From the NCBI GenBank assembly GCA_949987735.1, contig OX465295.1:363074376-363138375 (forward strand): a stretch of 64,000 bases of DNA, read 5' to 3'. The DNA is from Leucophora obtusa (taxonomy: Eukaryota > Arthropoda > Insecta > Diptera > Anthomyiidae). The notes below the pieces were generated by a model. The model was not told where the DNA came from, made no database searches, and worked only from the letters and a program-made list of their open reading frames with translations. A program made the position numbers and the translations under genes. Positions 23,001 to 32,465 of the stretch are shown here, piece after piece. How positions within the stretch are numbered: position 1 is the first letter of the stretch; each line of letters begins with the position of its first letter.

Positions 23001-26000
23001 AGAGAAAATATTTAGAAATGCACATGCATATTTAGAAATCTACCTGTATATTCTGAGAAATAACGGTAAACAATATATAGTTGGCAAAGAAAAAACAAAC
23101 AACCTGGCGACAAAATTTAAAAGTTGCGTTTAGTGAGTCACAAATTTTTGCCAAGTTGCATACACTGAGTCTACAATGTAAATATTTAAGTTGTTGCAAT
23201 AATCGAGGAGTTGCGCTCATCGAGGGTCGCAGTAACCGAAGTAACTAACTAAATATAAGAAGTAGTACTGTATTCAGAATCGGTACTCAGTTCAGTTTAC
23301 TGAACAAAGTTTCACCTAGTGATAACGATAACATTTTTATTTGGTGCTGCCATACCGTTGAGTCAATCTACATGGTAAATAGTTTATGTACGTTACGAAT
23401 ATTGTAACTTCAGTACTTTTTGAGCTAATTTGGAAAGAATTATGTCCAGAGTTATTTCGGTGTAAAGTTATAAAATGGTCTTGCCTGTATCTTCGTAATT
23501 TATTGTTGTATTGGAACAACATGTACATCATTGGAGAGGAAATTAGAATATCTTAGATTACTTTTTTTTTTATTATTAACCCATTGCGAACTGGAAAGGG
23601 AATTTTTATTTATTTATTTATTTTTTTTCTTCAAACTGTTTATAAAAAACCTTTATATAGCTACATAAAATTAAAAAAAATATTTTTAGTCAAGACAAAA
23701 AGCTTTCATTTGAGATATATATCAAATTTTTTATCACTTGAAACACCGAAGATATTTGAAGACAAGCTTAATAGTAAGAAAACGGATATCTGTTTTTGAT
23801 GTTTTTTTTTGGTCTTCCACGAGTTTCAACCTGCATTTTAGGCTTAAAAGCATTTTAAACAAAAAATAGCTACCGATTCATAGTTTAGCAATAAAACGGA
23901 GACACTTTACTTTGGTCATTCTCTCTAAGTCTTCTTGCAATTTTGCTCGGAAGAACAATGACTTTTTCGACCTATTAGTGATTTTTTTTATTTCGTTCTG
24001 AATAAATAGAAACAACAATAAAATAAATAGCCTTGTTAAAAACAGCAGACTGCTAAAATATTAAAGAATTCAACAATGTACATTTAAGTCTCTTTTTATG
24101 CGGTTTTTTTATGCGGATTTGAAGTAATGCGGTTTTAAAATCAACTTTTATAATACTTTTTATTTAATTTAAAATAAAATAAAAAAATTTTAAAAAATTC
24201 AAAAATAAAAAAAAATTTGTCTTATTTCTTAAAGGTTTTCTTAAAAGATATGGATAAAACCAAGAAAAAAAGACAGTAATTTCGTTAGAAACAAAAATGG
24301 TAAATTTAGATCGCATAGTATTATTTAATGTAGTATTTTTTAACCATATATGGCCCACTGGGCTCGGTTATATCAATAAAGAATTGAATTGAATTATTTT
24401 GATTGAATCAAAATATGAAAACAAATTAATTTTTTATATTTTTCACAAATTAAAAAATGCTCCTAAAAATAAAAAAATATGCATTAAAAAGTACAAAATA
24501 TGCAATAAAAAGGCACCAAATATGCATTTGAAGTCAAAATATGCAAAAATATGCAACTACAAATCAATGCCAATTTGTTTTAAATTTGATAATTCGGATA
24601 AACATTTAATCCATATTAGTGTTGGACTATCGAGGAACAAAATGCATTTGCATGAAATTCCTTGCCCTAGTTATTATAAAACATGTCATGTCTTTCTCCA
24701 TTAACTAACGTAGTGGTCTTCATGAAATCCCCAACGGAATTGGATTGGAAACGGATTGGATTCTGTAAACGGGCTTATAAAAATTAACGGAAATTATATT
24801 ATAATGACGTCATAAAACTTTTAATATATTTACACAGAAAAAACAGTAGGTACCAACAATCGGAATTTGTAGAAGCAATCACATTTGCTTTTAAATTGAA
24901 ATTTTATTTCCAACAACTTTTTTGTTTGAAATATTTGTAACTCGTTTGTAAATTGTTATCTTTCATATAAAAATTGTTAAAAATTTAAAGTTACAAAAAA
25001 AAACAATTTTTTTTAGGATTTACAAATTTCTTTGTTGGTGCCTTTTTAAAAAGTTTTTTTTTTGTATTTACAAATTTGGTATGAGAAAGGTGTTTAAAAA
25101 TTTATTTAGAATTTTGTAAATTCTTTCTGTGTATGTTTTTAAAATTTAAATAAAAACATAATAAATATATAACATTTAAAATTTTTTATTAAAATTAATT
25201 TAATGAAAATAATTTTAATCGGATTGGAAATTTCCTCCTCAAATCCGTAGAGTGGATTTTTAGAATCCAATATGAGAAATTTCCGTACAAGCAAAGTAAT
25301 GAGTTAATTTTCTATATTTTTCTTACAGAAATTTCCGATTGTTGAATTTTATAAATCTACTCTACGGATTTGATGAGGAAATTTCCGATCAGGCTAAAAT
25401 TGTTTTCAAAATGTTCACAGAAAAAACAATAATGGGAATTTGTAAAAGCAATCACATTTTCTTTTAAATTGAAATTTTATTCCCAACAATTTTTTTGTTT
25501 GAAATATTTGTAACTCGTTTCTAAATTGTTATCTTTCATATAAAAATTGTTTAAAAATAAAAATTCAAAGTTACAAAAAAAAGAAATTTTTTTTTGGATT
25601 TACAATTTCTTTGTTGGTGCCTTTTTAAAAAGTTTTTTTTGTATTTAAAAATTTGGTATAAGAAAGGTGTTTAAAAATTTAATTGGAATTTTGTAAATTC
25701 GTTCTGTGTTGGTTTTTAATTTTTATTTAAAAAATAAAAATTGTTTTTTTCGACCTTTTTTAATTGATTAATAAGAAATTTATTAATTCAGTTCGAGGCC
25801 AATTTCCTTATTATGAGTTAACCACTGCTATTCTGAGTTTAGAGGGTTTTGATTTAGAATGGATTTCTAAAAGCACATGGAATTAAAATATTCGGAAAAT
25901 TGCTGTTTTGGTATTCACATATTAAGTGCGTTCCCGTATGTAGCCAAAGTTATCGAAATTTACCCAGTTACCGAAATTTACCCAAAAGCGTTCCCGTACA

Positions 26001-29000
26001 CGAAAATTAGGTAAATGAGAGCGCTAATGAGAGTGTATTATTTTCTCTTTTTACCAAAATTTACCCAGACTTTTTCTTCGGGTAAACTTTGGAACCACAG
26101 CTGTTGTAAATATAAACAAAAAACAATTGTGAAAATAAATTTGAAATTTTGATTAAATCATTTTTTTTCCTCTTTTTTTTGATTCCGAAAGAAAATGTTA
26201 AAATTTATAGACAGTTTTTAAAATTATCTTTTTATGTATTATATGTACTACAAACTTCAATATTTTAGTGAAAATACAAAGAAAACATTTCAAAGTTTTG
26301 TTCACAAATATTTTTTTAATAATTTAATAAATAAGGAGTGAGATCATAAAAATGTTAACACACATAAAGTTAAATAAAAAACAAACCACTGAATTTTTAG
26401 ACTTCAAACCAAATTTTTATTAAATGAAATTTAATACAAAATCAAACAAAAAAACCGCATGGAATTCTAACCACTACGAACAAAGTTATCCACTTTTTCC
26501 GGAAACCCTCCCATTAAGGCTTTAATTGGTAGTTTCTGTCACCTTTTTAGAGCATGTCCTGGGAGACCTTTTTTGTGCCCTTTAATTCTCTTTTAACAAG
26601 AGCCCAATATCTCTCCACTGGACTGAGCTCAGGGCAGTTTGGTGGATTTGCCTCTCTTGGTACAAAAACCACATCATTATACCACTCCAGCGCTTTCTTG
26701 CTGTAATGACAAGATGCTAAATCGGGCCAAAAGTAAGTGGATACATTGTGCTGACTCAAAAATGAAAGAAGTCTCTTCTGCAAACACTCCTTGATATAAG
26801 ATGTCACAAATGACTGGCTTCTTTGGCCGCAGCTACATATGGCTTGCCATACTAGGAATTTTTTAGGGAATTTCGTTTGCTTTTTCGGCCTAAATTTTTC
26901 CGCAACATTTCCTCGAACATCGGAAACATAAAATTCTTGACCAGGGAGCTGCGAAAAATCAGCCAGGACATAAGTTTTGTCGTGCATTACACAAAAGTTG
27001 TATTTTTGTATAAAATTTGATTTCAATTTTCAAGCTCTGGTTTTGGCCTCCAAATTTTTAAAAGCGTTTCTATCGGGAATTTCTTAAACTTTGTAGGACT
27101 TTAGTCCTGCCTTACGTTTCACTTTACGTATTGGCCTAACCGAGCTGTTTTTCTGCCAGATGTGTTAGGAGCTCTCTTAAGGATGCTTTTAACTTTATAT
27201 GCCTTACCAATGTTATGATAACCAGTCGTTGTTCCTGTTCCCGGCTTCCTTTCAATTGTTAGGTGTTCCAGATACCTTTTTACCACTTTTGAAACTGTTT
27301 GGCGGCATACATTAGTTTCTTTGGCAATTTTATTGTATGTCCATGTTTGGTTTTGTTGAAAATATTTAATTATTTTTGAACGCACTTTCATCGTCCATTC
27401 TGTAAAAAATTGCTAATTAAAAATCATGATGTGAATTAATTTATTAACTGACATATTTTTAAAATGTAAACTGCCCAAAATATGAGAAGCCGTAAACCAA
27501 AGTTATAGGCAAAAATGTGTGTTAACATTTTTATGATTTCACTCCTTATTTCATAGAAAAAAAGTGCATTCGTTTTTACTTCCACCCAGCTTTTTGTGGA
27601 TGTGAATCACAAAACAGCAAAAATGTTCGGAATGTTCCACTTTAGAATTTCTTTATGTGGATTCGGAACTGAGAACAGCGCCGAACATATTAAGTACTTT
27701 TTTTTTCCAAAAACTGCTATTTTTCTTCAACAGGATACTCTCCTGACAAATACTTCACAGAGTTTTTTTTTTCAAAAAACCTCTACACTTTTTCAGGTCC
27801 CCTTAATCAGTTTTCTTTAGAAAGTGGTGGCGTAGTGCAATGCAAATTGAAGCATCAAAACCTCATATTAAATGTAGTCTGCTACATCAACGAAATGAGA
27901 ATGGAGCAAACAATTAAATATGTTTTCGAAGTATTCTGCAAAGCATAACCAAACAATCTTAAAATAAAAAATTTTGATAGCCAATTTTTAGCGTTAATTT
28001 ATTATACACATATTCACTAGATTTTCTGAAACATAAATATTTAAAAAGTTTTATGACGTCATTGTAATGCCATTTCCGTTAATTTTTATAAGCTCATTTA
28101 CAGAATCCAACCCGTTTCCAATTCAATTCCGTTGGGGATTTCATAAAGACCGCGATTAGTAACGTTTTTTTGCATTCAGCCTGCGATGTGCAAGTTTAAA
28201 CATAAAGGTTGATTTATATACATATATTGTTATTACTAGGGCAGCGACTTTCATGCACTTAAAAGTCGAAAATATGTATATGCTAAAATATGCATAGTGA
28301 ATGAGTTGAAAACCGGAATGTAAACTTTTCACATTTTACTTATTGCACTTCATTCTTTTTTTATCTCTCCTATTACAATTTACAGTTTATTAACCATCCA
28401 CAAGTATCGGGTATTTTAGACGAAGAAGAAGAGGAATGTTTGCATGCCTTAACAAAATTGGAGGTAGAAGAATTCGAGGACATTAAATCTGGCTATCGTA
28501 TACACTTTTATTTCGAAGAAAATCCTTACTTTGAAAATAAGGTGCTAACAAAAGAATTCAATTTGGGATCGGGATGTAAGTATTTTTAAAGCTGCCCACA
28601 CACTAGGGAACATTCTTAAAAAAGAGAGCATTTTTTGTGAATGTGTGAGTGAGTTTGTGTGTGTGTGCGTGTTGAGATTGTGCAATTCGTGTTTACAAAA
28701 TTTTTTGATATTTTTTGTTCCGTCACGCATGTTCTCTAGTGTGTGGGCAGCTTAAAATCTTTTGAACCGTTTTAAATTAAATGTCTAAAATTAATTTTAA
28801 ATTTTAGCTTCTGAAAATAGTGAATGTCCTTCATCTACCAGCACGCCAATACAATGGAAAGAAGGCAAAAATCTCTTAAAACAATTACTTTCAAAACCAT
28901 TTACCAACAAAAAGAAGAGAAATTCTGAATATAAAACATTTTTTGATTGGTTCACCGATAATAGTGATCCCGTTAATGATGAAATTGCCGAACTCATTAA

Positions 29001-29216
29001 GGACGATTTATGGCTAAATCCTCTGCAGTATTATCTGGTACCTGATATTGAGGTCGAGCCAGAAGATGATGATGAAGACAATGAGGATAACGAAGAAGAG
29101 GTCTTTGACGATGAGGATGGTGAAGGCGAGGAAGACGAAGATGATGGTAAGTATTAGCAGTTATACTTTTAAAAATGTTTAACTTATATTTACTGTTTAT
29201 TTTAGATGACAAGTAG
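14070..29216 (+). CDS. Set: SET / TAF-I nucleosome assembly protein, four exons
   Basis: Exons 14070-14309, 28386-28575, 28808-29146 and 29206-29216 join in frame to 259 residues; the Drosophila Set protein is about 269. The start is the ATG at 14070 because it gives the family N-terminus with a KRAK basic motif. Residues about 25-75 form the dimerising coiled coil. The NAP domain runs across exons 2-3 (ILDEEEEECLHAL, FEDIKSGYRI, FFDWF motifs) and the acidic tail of exon 3 ends with DDK in the 11-nt last exon. SET is a histone chaperone and PP2A inhibitor in the nucleus. Intron 1 is 14 kb, against 232 and 59 bp for the others, and is almost entirely transposon sequence. The poly(A) signal AATAAA is at about 29349. 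Confidence 0.95.
15322..16226. mobile_element. CCCAGTCAGAAA element with tRNA-like modules, copy A
   Basis: The left end is CCCAGTCAGAAAAATAC. The sequence matches the copy at 32466-33424 throughout, but its right end is cut after ACCACTGGCGA. The inside is rich in GCCAGT/ACTGGC words on both strands. It contains a tRNA-like block at 15578-15647 (-) and a second B-box-like block at about 15876-15900 (-). The apparent coding frames here are not conserved between the copies. Confidence 0.7.
15578..15647 (-). tRNA. tRNA-like pseudogene inside mobile element copy A
   Basis: The minus strand shows a D-arm/A-box (TAGCTCAGTGGGTAGCGC), an anticodon loop CTGCCAA (GCC if read as tRNA) and a T-arm/B-box (GGGTTCAAATCA). 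The acceptor and anticodon stems do not pair well, so it is tRNA-derived and probably not functional. Confidence 0.6.
16891..17018. mobile_element. Short TACTGAATTTAGAC MITE
   Basis: TACTGAATTTAGACTGAG and, reversed, TACTGCATTTAGACCGTG ends have TTA on both sides, which fits a Harbinger-type insertion inside the hAT element. Confidence 0.72.
17241..17535 (-). mobile_element. SINE-like or truncated non-LTR element with a (CAA)n tail
   Basis: On the minus strand a GC-richer body of about 270 bp ends in (CAA)8, seen on the plus strand as (TTG)n. Both sides carry TTTACTACAATTGTTG (17225-17240 and 17536-17551), a long target duplication typical of target-primed insertion. It disrupts the hAT element, so it is younger. 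Confidence 0.72.
17958..22298 (-). mobile_element. Non-autonomous LTR retrotransposon, complete
   Basis: Two direct repeats, 17958-19497 (1540 bp) and 20755-22298 (1544 bp), start TGTGA and end TCACA and flank 1257 bp. I see two substitutions and one 4-bp indel between them. A primer site complementary to the tRNA-Lys 3' end (17 of 18 bases) lies at 20733-20750 on the minus strand, four bases inside the right LTR, so the element reads right to left. ATTT is duplicated at 17954-17957 and 22299-22302. The internal part has no gag or pol. The bases next to the 3' LTR are not purine-rich, so the polypurine tract is unclear. Confidence 0.88.
20733..20750 (-). promoter_or_regulatory. Primer binding site, tRNA-Lys type
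   Basis: TGGCGCCTAACGTGGGGC differs in one base from the complement of the fly tRNA-Lys 3' end. It follows the 5' LTR after TAAA. Confidence 0.82.
22640..22959 (-). pseudogene. pogo/Tigger-like transposase, N-terminal remnant
   Basis: From a Met at 22959 the minus strand reads a helix-turn-helix start with KKAKHTIKEKSKILEKLDKN. After a stop and frameshift a second frame continues to NDWFANFKKRHGIAM and ISGEKLS, the hallmark of the CENP-B-type DNA-binding domain of this superfamily. At least one frameshift and two stops are present, and the catalytic domain is missing. It ends at the TTAA insertion site of the piggyBac-like element. Confidence 0.75.
23289..24083. other. Set intron 1 sequence with no clear feature
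   Basis: This part is AT-rich. About 23310-23370 contains a stretch with GATAACGATA and GCCATACC words that resembles 13020-13075 in reverse. No gene is seen. Confidence 0.35.
24084..24330. mobile_element. Left fragment of the CACTTAAGTC / TTATGCGG element
   Basis: TTTAAGTCTCTTTTTATGCGG and two further TTATGCGG/TAATGCGG copies match the left end of 35810-36992. The fragment runs to GATCGCATAG and is then replaced by a LINE tail. Confidence 0.6.
24335..24395 (+). repeat. LINE 3' tail (hairpin type)
   Basis: ATATGGCCCACTGGGCTCGGTTAT is followed by AATAAAGAATTGAATTGAA. Confidence 0.55.
24396..24672. mobile_element. Right part of the hAT-type MITE seen intact at 47514-48043
   Basis: The TTTTGATTGAATCAAAATAT block, the A-rich ATATGCATTAAAAAG repeats and the terminal CATGAAATTCCTTGCCCTA match the intact copy. 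The left half is absent. A separate left-end piece (TAGGGCAGCGACTTTCATGC) is at 28237-28290. Confidence 0.65.
24833..25131. mobile_element. TA-flanked MITE with CACAGAAAAAA ends, copy 1
   Basis: CACAGAAAAAACAG and a reversed CACAGAAAGAA end are flanked by TA at 24831-24832 and 25132-25133. About 299 bp, non-coding. A TTTCTTTGTTGGTGCC block is shared with copy 2. Confidence 0.68.
25416..25708. mobile_element. MITE with CACAGAAAAAA ends, copy 2
   Basis: 293 bp, same orientation and about 90% like copy 1 by eye. Its flanks are TT rather than TA. Between the copies, 25217-25395 is a palindrome with CTCTACGGATTTGA-type arms. Confidence 0.62.
26334..27546 (-). mobile_element. Tc1/mariner-like transposon, 1213 bp
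   Basis: Ends of about 30 bp start AGGAGTGA(G/A)ATCATAAA, with TA duplicated at 26332-26333 and 27547-27548. The empty site at 38693-38694 proves the borders. It carries a disabled transposase on the minus strand. Confidence 0.9.
26547..27391 (-). pseudogene. Tc1-like transposase, disabled by frameshifts and stops
   Basis: 27391-27119 encodes the N-terminal helix-turn-helix part (KIIKYFQQNQTWTYNKIAKE and a GTG(T)T-rich linker). 27026-26547 encodes most of the catalytic part, with HDKTYVLADF near the first Asp, the second Asp in WPDLASCHYS and the final Glu in ELSPVERYW. Thirty-five residues separate the last two, so it is a DDE type outside the common DD34E spacing. Between the two blocks, RKAGLKSYKV and KNLEAKTRA are still readable but in other frames with stops. 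At least two frameshifts and two stop codons separate the parts. Confidence 0.85.
28237..28290. mobile_element. Left-end fragment of the TGGGGCAAGGAATT hAT-type MITE
   Basis: TAGGGCAGCGACTTTCATGC is followed by ACTTAAAAGTCGAAAATATG, as in the intact copy's left end. Confidence 0.5.
28590..28751. mobile_element. TTAA-flanked MITE in Set intron 2
   Basis: GCTGCCCACACACTAG at both ends in inverted orientation, with TTAA at 28586-28589 and 28752-28755; 162 bp. It makes up most of this 232-bp intron. piggyBac-type by its target. Confidence 0.8.
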
Positions 29217-29398
29217 GATGTTAATGCATGACAGGATATAAAGTATATTAATAATATATAAAATATCCGAAACAAATTTGATTCCATAAAAAATACGGAG
29301 AAAAAGGAAATTTCATATTAGAATTAACAATATAAAGTTTCATTTTCAAATAAATACTTTAACAAAAAACCAAATTTACGCGTTTTTATTAACTTGGC

Positions 29399-29509
29399 TT
29401 GAGCTTGAAGTCGGATTCACATCTACCTTTTAAACACCTTAAATCATGTTTAATATGGGATTCACACTTACCTCTTAAACACCTTAAATCGTGTTTAAGT
29501 GTTAAAGTG
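29399..29509. repeat. Fragment with GTCGGATTCACA and CACCTTAAATC words
   Basis: The words GGATTCACA and CCTTTTAAACACCTTAAAT recur twice here and resemble the ends of the TTAA-flanked MITE at 35198. The nature is unclear. Confidence 0.4.
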
Positions 29510-29667
29510 CCCAGTCAGAAACTGCTAGTGGTACAAAAAAAAAGCATTGCCATACTCCTGGGTAACTGTAATGTTGAAAAATATGACTGGCAAAACACTC
29601 ACTTGGGACGCTTTGCCAGCATTTGCAAAAAGCATTTTGCCAGTATTTGTTTTACAAAAATTTCTGC
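29510..29667. mobile_element. CCCAGTCAGAAA element, end fragment C
   Basis: CCCAGTCAGAAACTGCTAGTGG and the following TTTGCCAGTATTTGTTTTAC match the right end of copy B (33200-33424) in reverse. Confidence 0.65.
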
Positions 29668-29718
29668 TTTTGACATTTCATATCATATAATTTATTGCAT
29701 TTGAAGACTCCGTCTTAA

Positions 29719-30731
29719 GCCCAGTATTTTGTTCAAAAGAGCCAAAAAATTTCGCTCTATGTTTGGAGCTCAAAAACTATAATAAAAACACTAAAATGCA
29801 CAATTTTTTTATGGTCTATAAAAAGTTACAATTATAATTAATTCAAATGTAACTTTTTCGCTACATTTTGAAATGATCATGTCTGTTAAAATGATGCGAA
29901 TAAAATTCCACCGCATATAAAAAAATGATTTTTCACCAGGGTTGGCAGGCAATACCGCTAAAATACCGTTATCGATTCAAAACCCTTTTAAGTGACTACC
30001 GTTACCCCTAAAATATCGTTACCGAAATACCGTTATCCTTAAAATACCGTTACTGAAATACCGTTATCCTTAAAATATCGATACCGAAATAAATAAAATA
30101 TCGATACCCTTAAAATACCGTTACCGAAATAAATGAAATACCGTTACCGTTATTTTTAATTTTCTGCTTTTAGTAATTGCACGTGGTTATTGAGTATTTT
30201 TCGTACTTTAAGTTAGTAAATTGGTTGTTTTTAATCTCGTTTGTTTTTTGTAAAAAAAAAATTACGGGATACATCGAAATAACTGACTACCGTTATCCGT
30301 AAAATACCGTTACCGAAATAACTGAAATATAGCTATCCTTAAAATACCGTTACCGAAATAATAAAAAAACCGTTAACCTTAAAATACCGTTACCGAAATA
30401 AATAAAAAACCGTTATCCTTAAAATACCGATACCGAAATAAATGAAATAATCTAAAATAGCGTTACCCTTACCGATAACCGCATCGTTTCGGTTACCATC
30501 CATGTTTTTCACTTGTGTGGAATTGTTGCGAAATTGCGGTTGAATTTTTTTCGCATCAATTTAATAGACTGGACCATTTGAAAATGTAGAGAAAAAGTGA
30601 CATTTGGGTTAATTATGATTGTAACTTTTTATAGACCATAAAAAATTTGTGCATTTTAATGTTTTTATTATAGTTTTTGAGCTCCAAACATAGAACGAAA
30701 TTTTTTCGCTCTTTTGAACAAAATACTGGGC
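29719..30731. mobile_element. Inverted-repeat element between TTAA sites, hosting a hAT-like MITE
   Basis: Arms of about 200 bp start GCCCAGTATTTTGTTCAAAA and are mirrored at the right end. TTAA stands at 29715-29718 and 30732-30735. The MITE at 29937-30504 was inserted into the left arm region, since its 8-bp duplication lies within it. Confidence 0.75.
29937..30504. mobile_element. hAT-like MITE with minisatellite, copy with perfect target duplication
   Basis: Ends CAGGGTTGGCAGG and, reversed, CATGGATGGTAACCG are flanked by TTTTTCAC at 29929-29936 and 30505-30512. The interior is a degenerate array of TAAAATACCGTTACCGAAATA-type units, with one unique stretch near 30160-30270. It is the inverse relative of 5407-6031. 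Confidence 0.88.
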
Positions 30732-30759
30732 TTAACGATGGGTCTCATACCCAGAGCTT

Positions 30760-32312
30760 TGAAGAATTAATTCATTAATTCAGTTTTTGAATTCTGAATT
30801 AAAAATTCAATGAATTAATTCACAAAAGACTATATATTGAATGGAACTAATTCATATTTGTATTCGTTCGATTTCTTTTGTTACGAATTCAATTGCTATA
30901 GTCCTTTTTATCAAATCAAATGAATTAATTCACTGGTGAACGCGTTCAGTTTTATAAATCGAACGGATAAAAAGTGAATTAATTCCTAATGGAAAAAATA
31001 TTCTCCACTTGAAAATTTTTCTACCCCCACACCATTCCGAATTCGAGTAAAACATCCCATTTTTAGAAAATTTTCAGTGTTTTGGGAGTTGTGGGATTTT
31101 TTCATCTTATCTCAAATTTTTTTCTATTTTTATATAAAGAATATTCTGGTATGTGATAGAAAACGATCGATTTTGATTTCGATCGATTTGGTTAAAAATC
31201 AAAAATTAAATGGTTAATAGAAAAAGCGAAGAGGTTTGAAATTGTTTTAACCGCTTTAGTTGAATCAGGTATATCGATTTACGTTTTCTTCTCGCTTTTA
31301 AATTAAAAGTAATACAAAATATTCTGGACTGAAATTTCAAAAAACGATCGATTTAAAACCGATCGATTTTCATCACATCCCAGCAAAAAAATACCTGACC
31401 AAGATCCGTAAAATCACCTATATTGTTCGGCACGAATGCGTTCAAATTGAGGTGAAAAAGTCATTTTTTTAACATTGGCTTGTCATAGGAGAGAAGGTCT
31501 TTATGCTACTTTAAGTCTGCTTTGCACGTCATAAAAATGAGTGCTTGGATGTTCTTTTTTATATAGGAAAGTAATTCATTTTTTTACTATCTAAGGAGAG
31601 ATGAAAAGTAACTTCTTGGGAATGCATTCAAAAGTCATAAATATCACGTCTTAAATATAAATTTGAATGCATTCCCAAGAAGTTACTTTTCATCTGTCCT
31701 TAGATAGTAACAAAAATGAATTGCTTTCCTATATAAAAAAGAACATCCAAGCACTCATTTTTATGACGTGCAAAGCAGACTTAAAGTAGCATAAACACCT
31801 TCTCTCCTATGACAAGCCAATGTTAAAATATTGCGTTTTTCACCTCAATTTGAACGCATTTGTACCGAACAGTATAGGTGCTTTTACGGATCTTGGTCAG
31901 GTATTTTTTTTTCTGGGAAGTAAAAAAAGTTTTTAATTAATGGCATTTTGGAAGTCATTTAAAATACGTTTATTGGAAGTAAGAAATCAGCATATATAGC
32001 TACTTTATATGCAGTGAAAAAGGCATTCTTGTAGAATGCATTCGGTTTTTTTTGCTGGGATGCCAGATTAACAAATAAGAAATGGCTGAATTATTGCCAA
32101 AATATTTTGAAAACACTCCACTGTGTACTGAACGGCAGAAAAGAGCTTTTGAATTCATTGAACGTAATTTTTCGTTTTACAATTCAGTGAACGTAATTTT
32201 TCGTTTTTCAATTCAGTGAACCTAATCTTTTATTTTTGAATTCAGTGAACGTATTTTTTTTAATTCACTGAACGAAAATGAAATTGAACGAATTCAGTGG
32301 TGAATTAATTCA
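30760..32312. mobile_element. Composite region bounded by GAATTAATTCA repeats
   Basis: The left side (30765-31000) and the right side (32120-32312) are rich in AATTAATTCA and TTCAGTGAACG words in opposite orientation. On the right a unit of about 30 bp (AATTCAGTGAACGTAATTTT) occurs four times at 32150-32270. Nested inside are a GATCGATTTT element (about 31150-31380) and the palindrome at 31379-31917. Confidence 0.5.
31379..31917. mobile_element. Foldback element, 539 bp, nearly perfect palindrome
   Basis: Ends CCCAGCAAAAAAATACCTG and, reversed, CCCAGAAAAAAAAATACCTG. The arms of about 250-265 bp pair almost completely, with a short loop near 31630-31660. Each arm includes GGATGTTCTTTTTTATATAG and GAAGTTACTTTTCATC. 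Confidence 0.82.
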
Positions 32313-32465
32313 GTAAGGAATCTTAAAAATCTTTCAAGTCATCTTTTGCAAATAAATCCCTTTGGATTTTAATAATGTTCCAAATGTTAACGGCATATTA
32401 ATTTGGTTTTAAATTTTGATTAGTTTTCAAATATTTTCGGAATTGTTGAACAAAATTTGAAGCTT

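Larger units (their letters stand above)
14938..23270 (-). mobile_element. pogo/Tigger-like DNA transposon, filled with later insertions
   Basis: The left end starts CAGTACGACCTCGGTTACTG and the right end, reversed, starts CAGTACTACTTC and soon reads CTTCGGTTACTGCGACC. TA is duplicated at 14936-14937 and 23271-23272, and removing the element restores the host MITE. Its own sequence is about 14938-15321, 16227-16259 and 22627-23270. A decayed transposase start lies at 22640-22959 (-). Confidence 0.8.
14833..23288. mobile_element. Small GAGTACCGATTC MITE split by an 8.3-kb insertion
   Basis: 14833-14937 and 23273-23288 together make about 120 bp that match the intact 130-bp copy at 37514-37643 in reverse. 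The break falls at a TA that is duplicated around the inserted element. Confidence 0.82.
25840..27700. repeat. Dispersed repeat interrupted by the Tc1-like element
   Basis: 25840-26333 and 27549-27700 match 38168-38860 continuously, including AAGTGCGTTCCCGTA and TTACCCAAAAGCGTTCC motifs and a GTTCGGAATGTTCCACTTT block. The 38-kb copy lacks the Tc1 insertion. Confidence 0.78.
24706..28160. mobile_element. Large inverted-repeat element with about 110-bp ends
   Basis: The left arm (24718-24820: ATGAAATCCCCAACGGAATTG, GGATTCTGTAAA, AAAAATTAACGGAAAT, GACGTCATAAAACTTTT) is repeated in reverse at 28050-28150. A fragment with the same words is at about 45995-46050. The interior is made of other repeats and the Tc1-like copy; I see no transposase of its own. 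TAACG stands outside both ends but the duplication is not certain. Confidence 0.6.
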
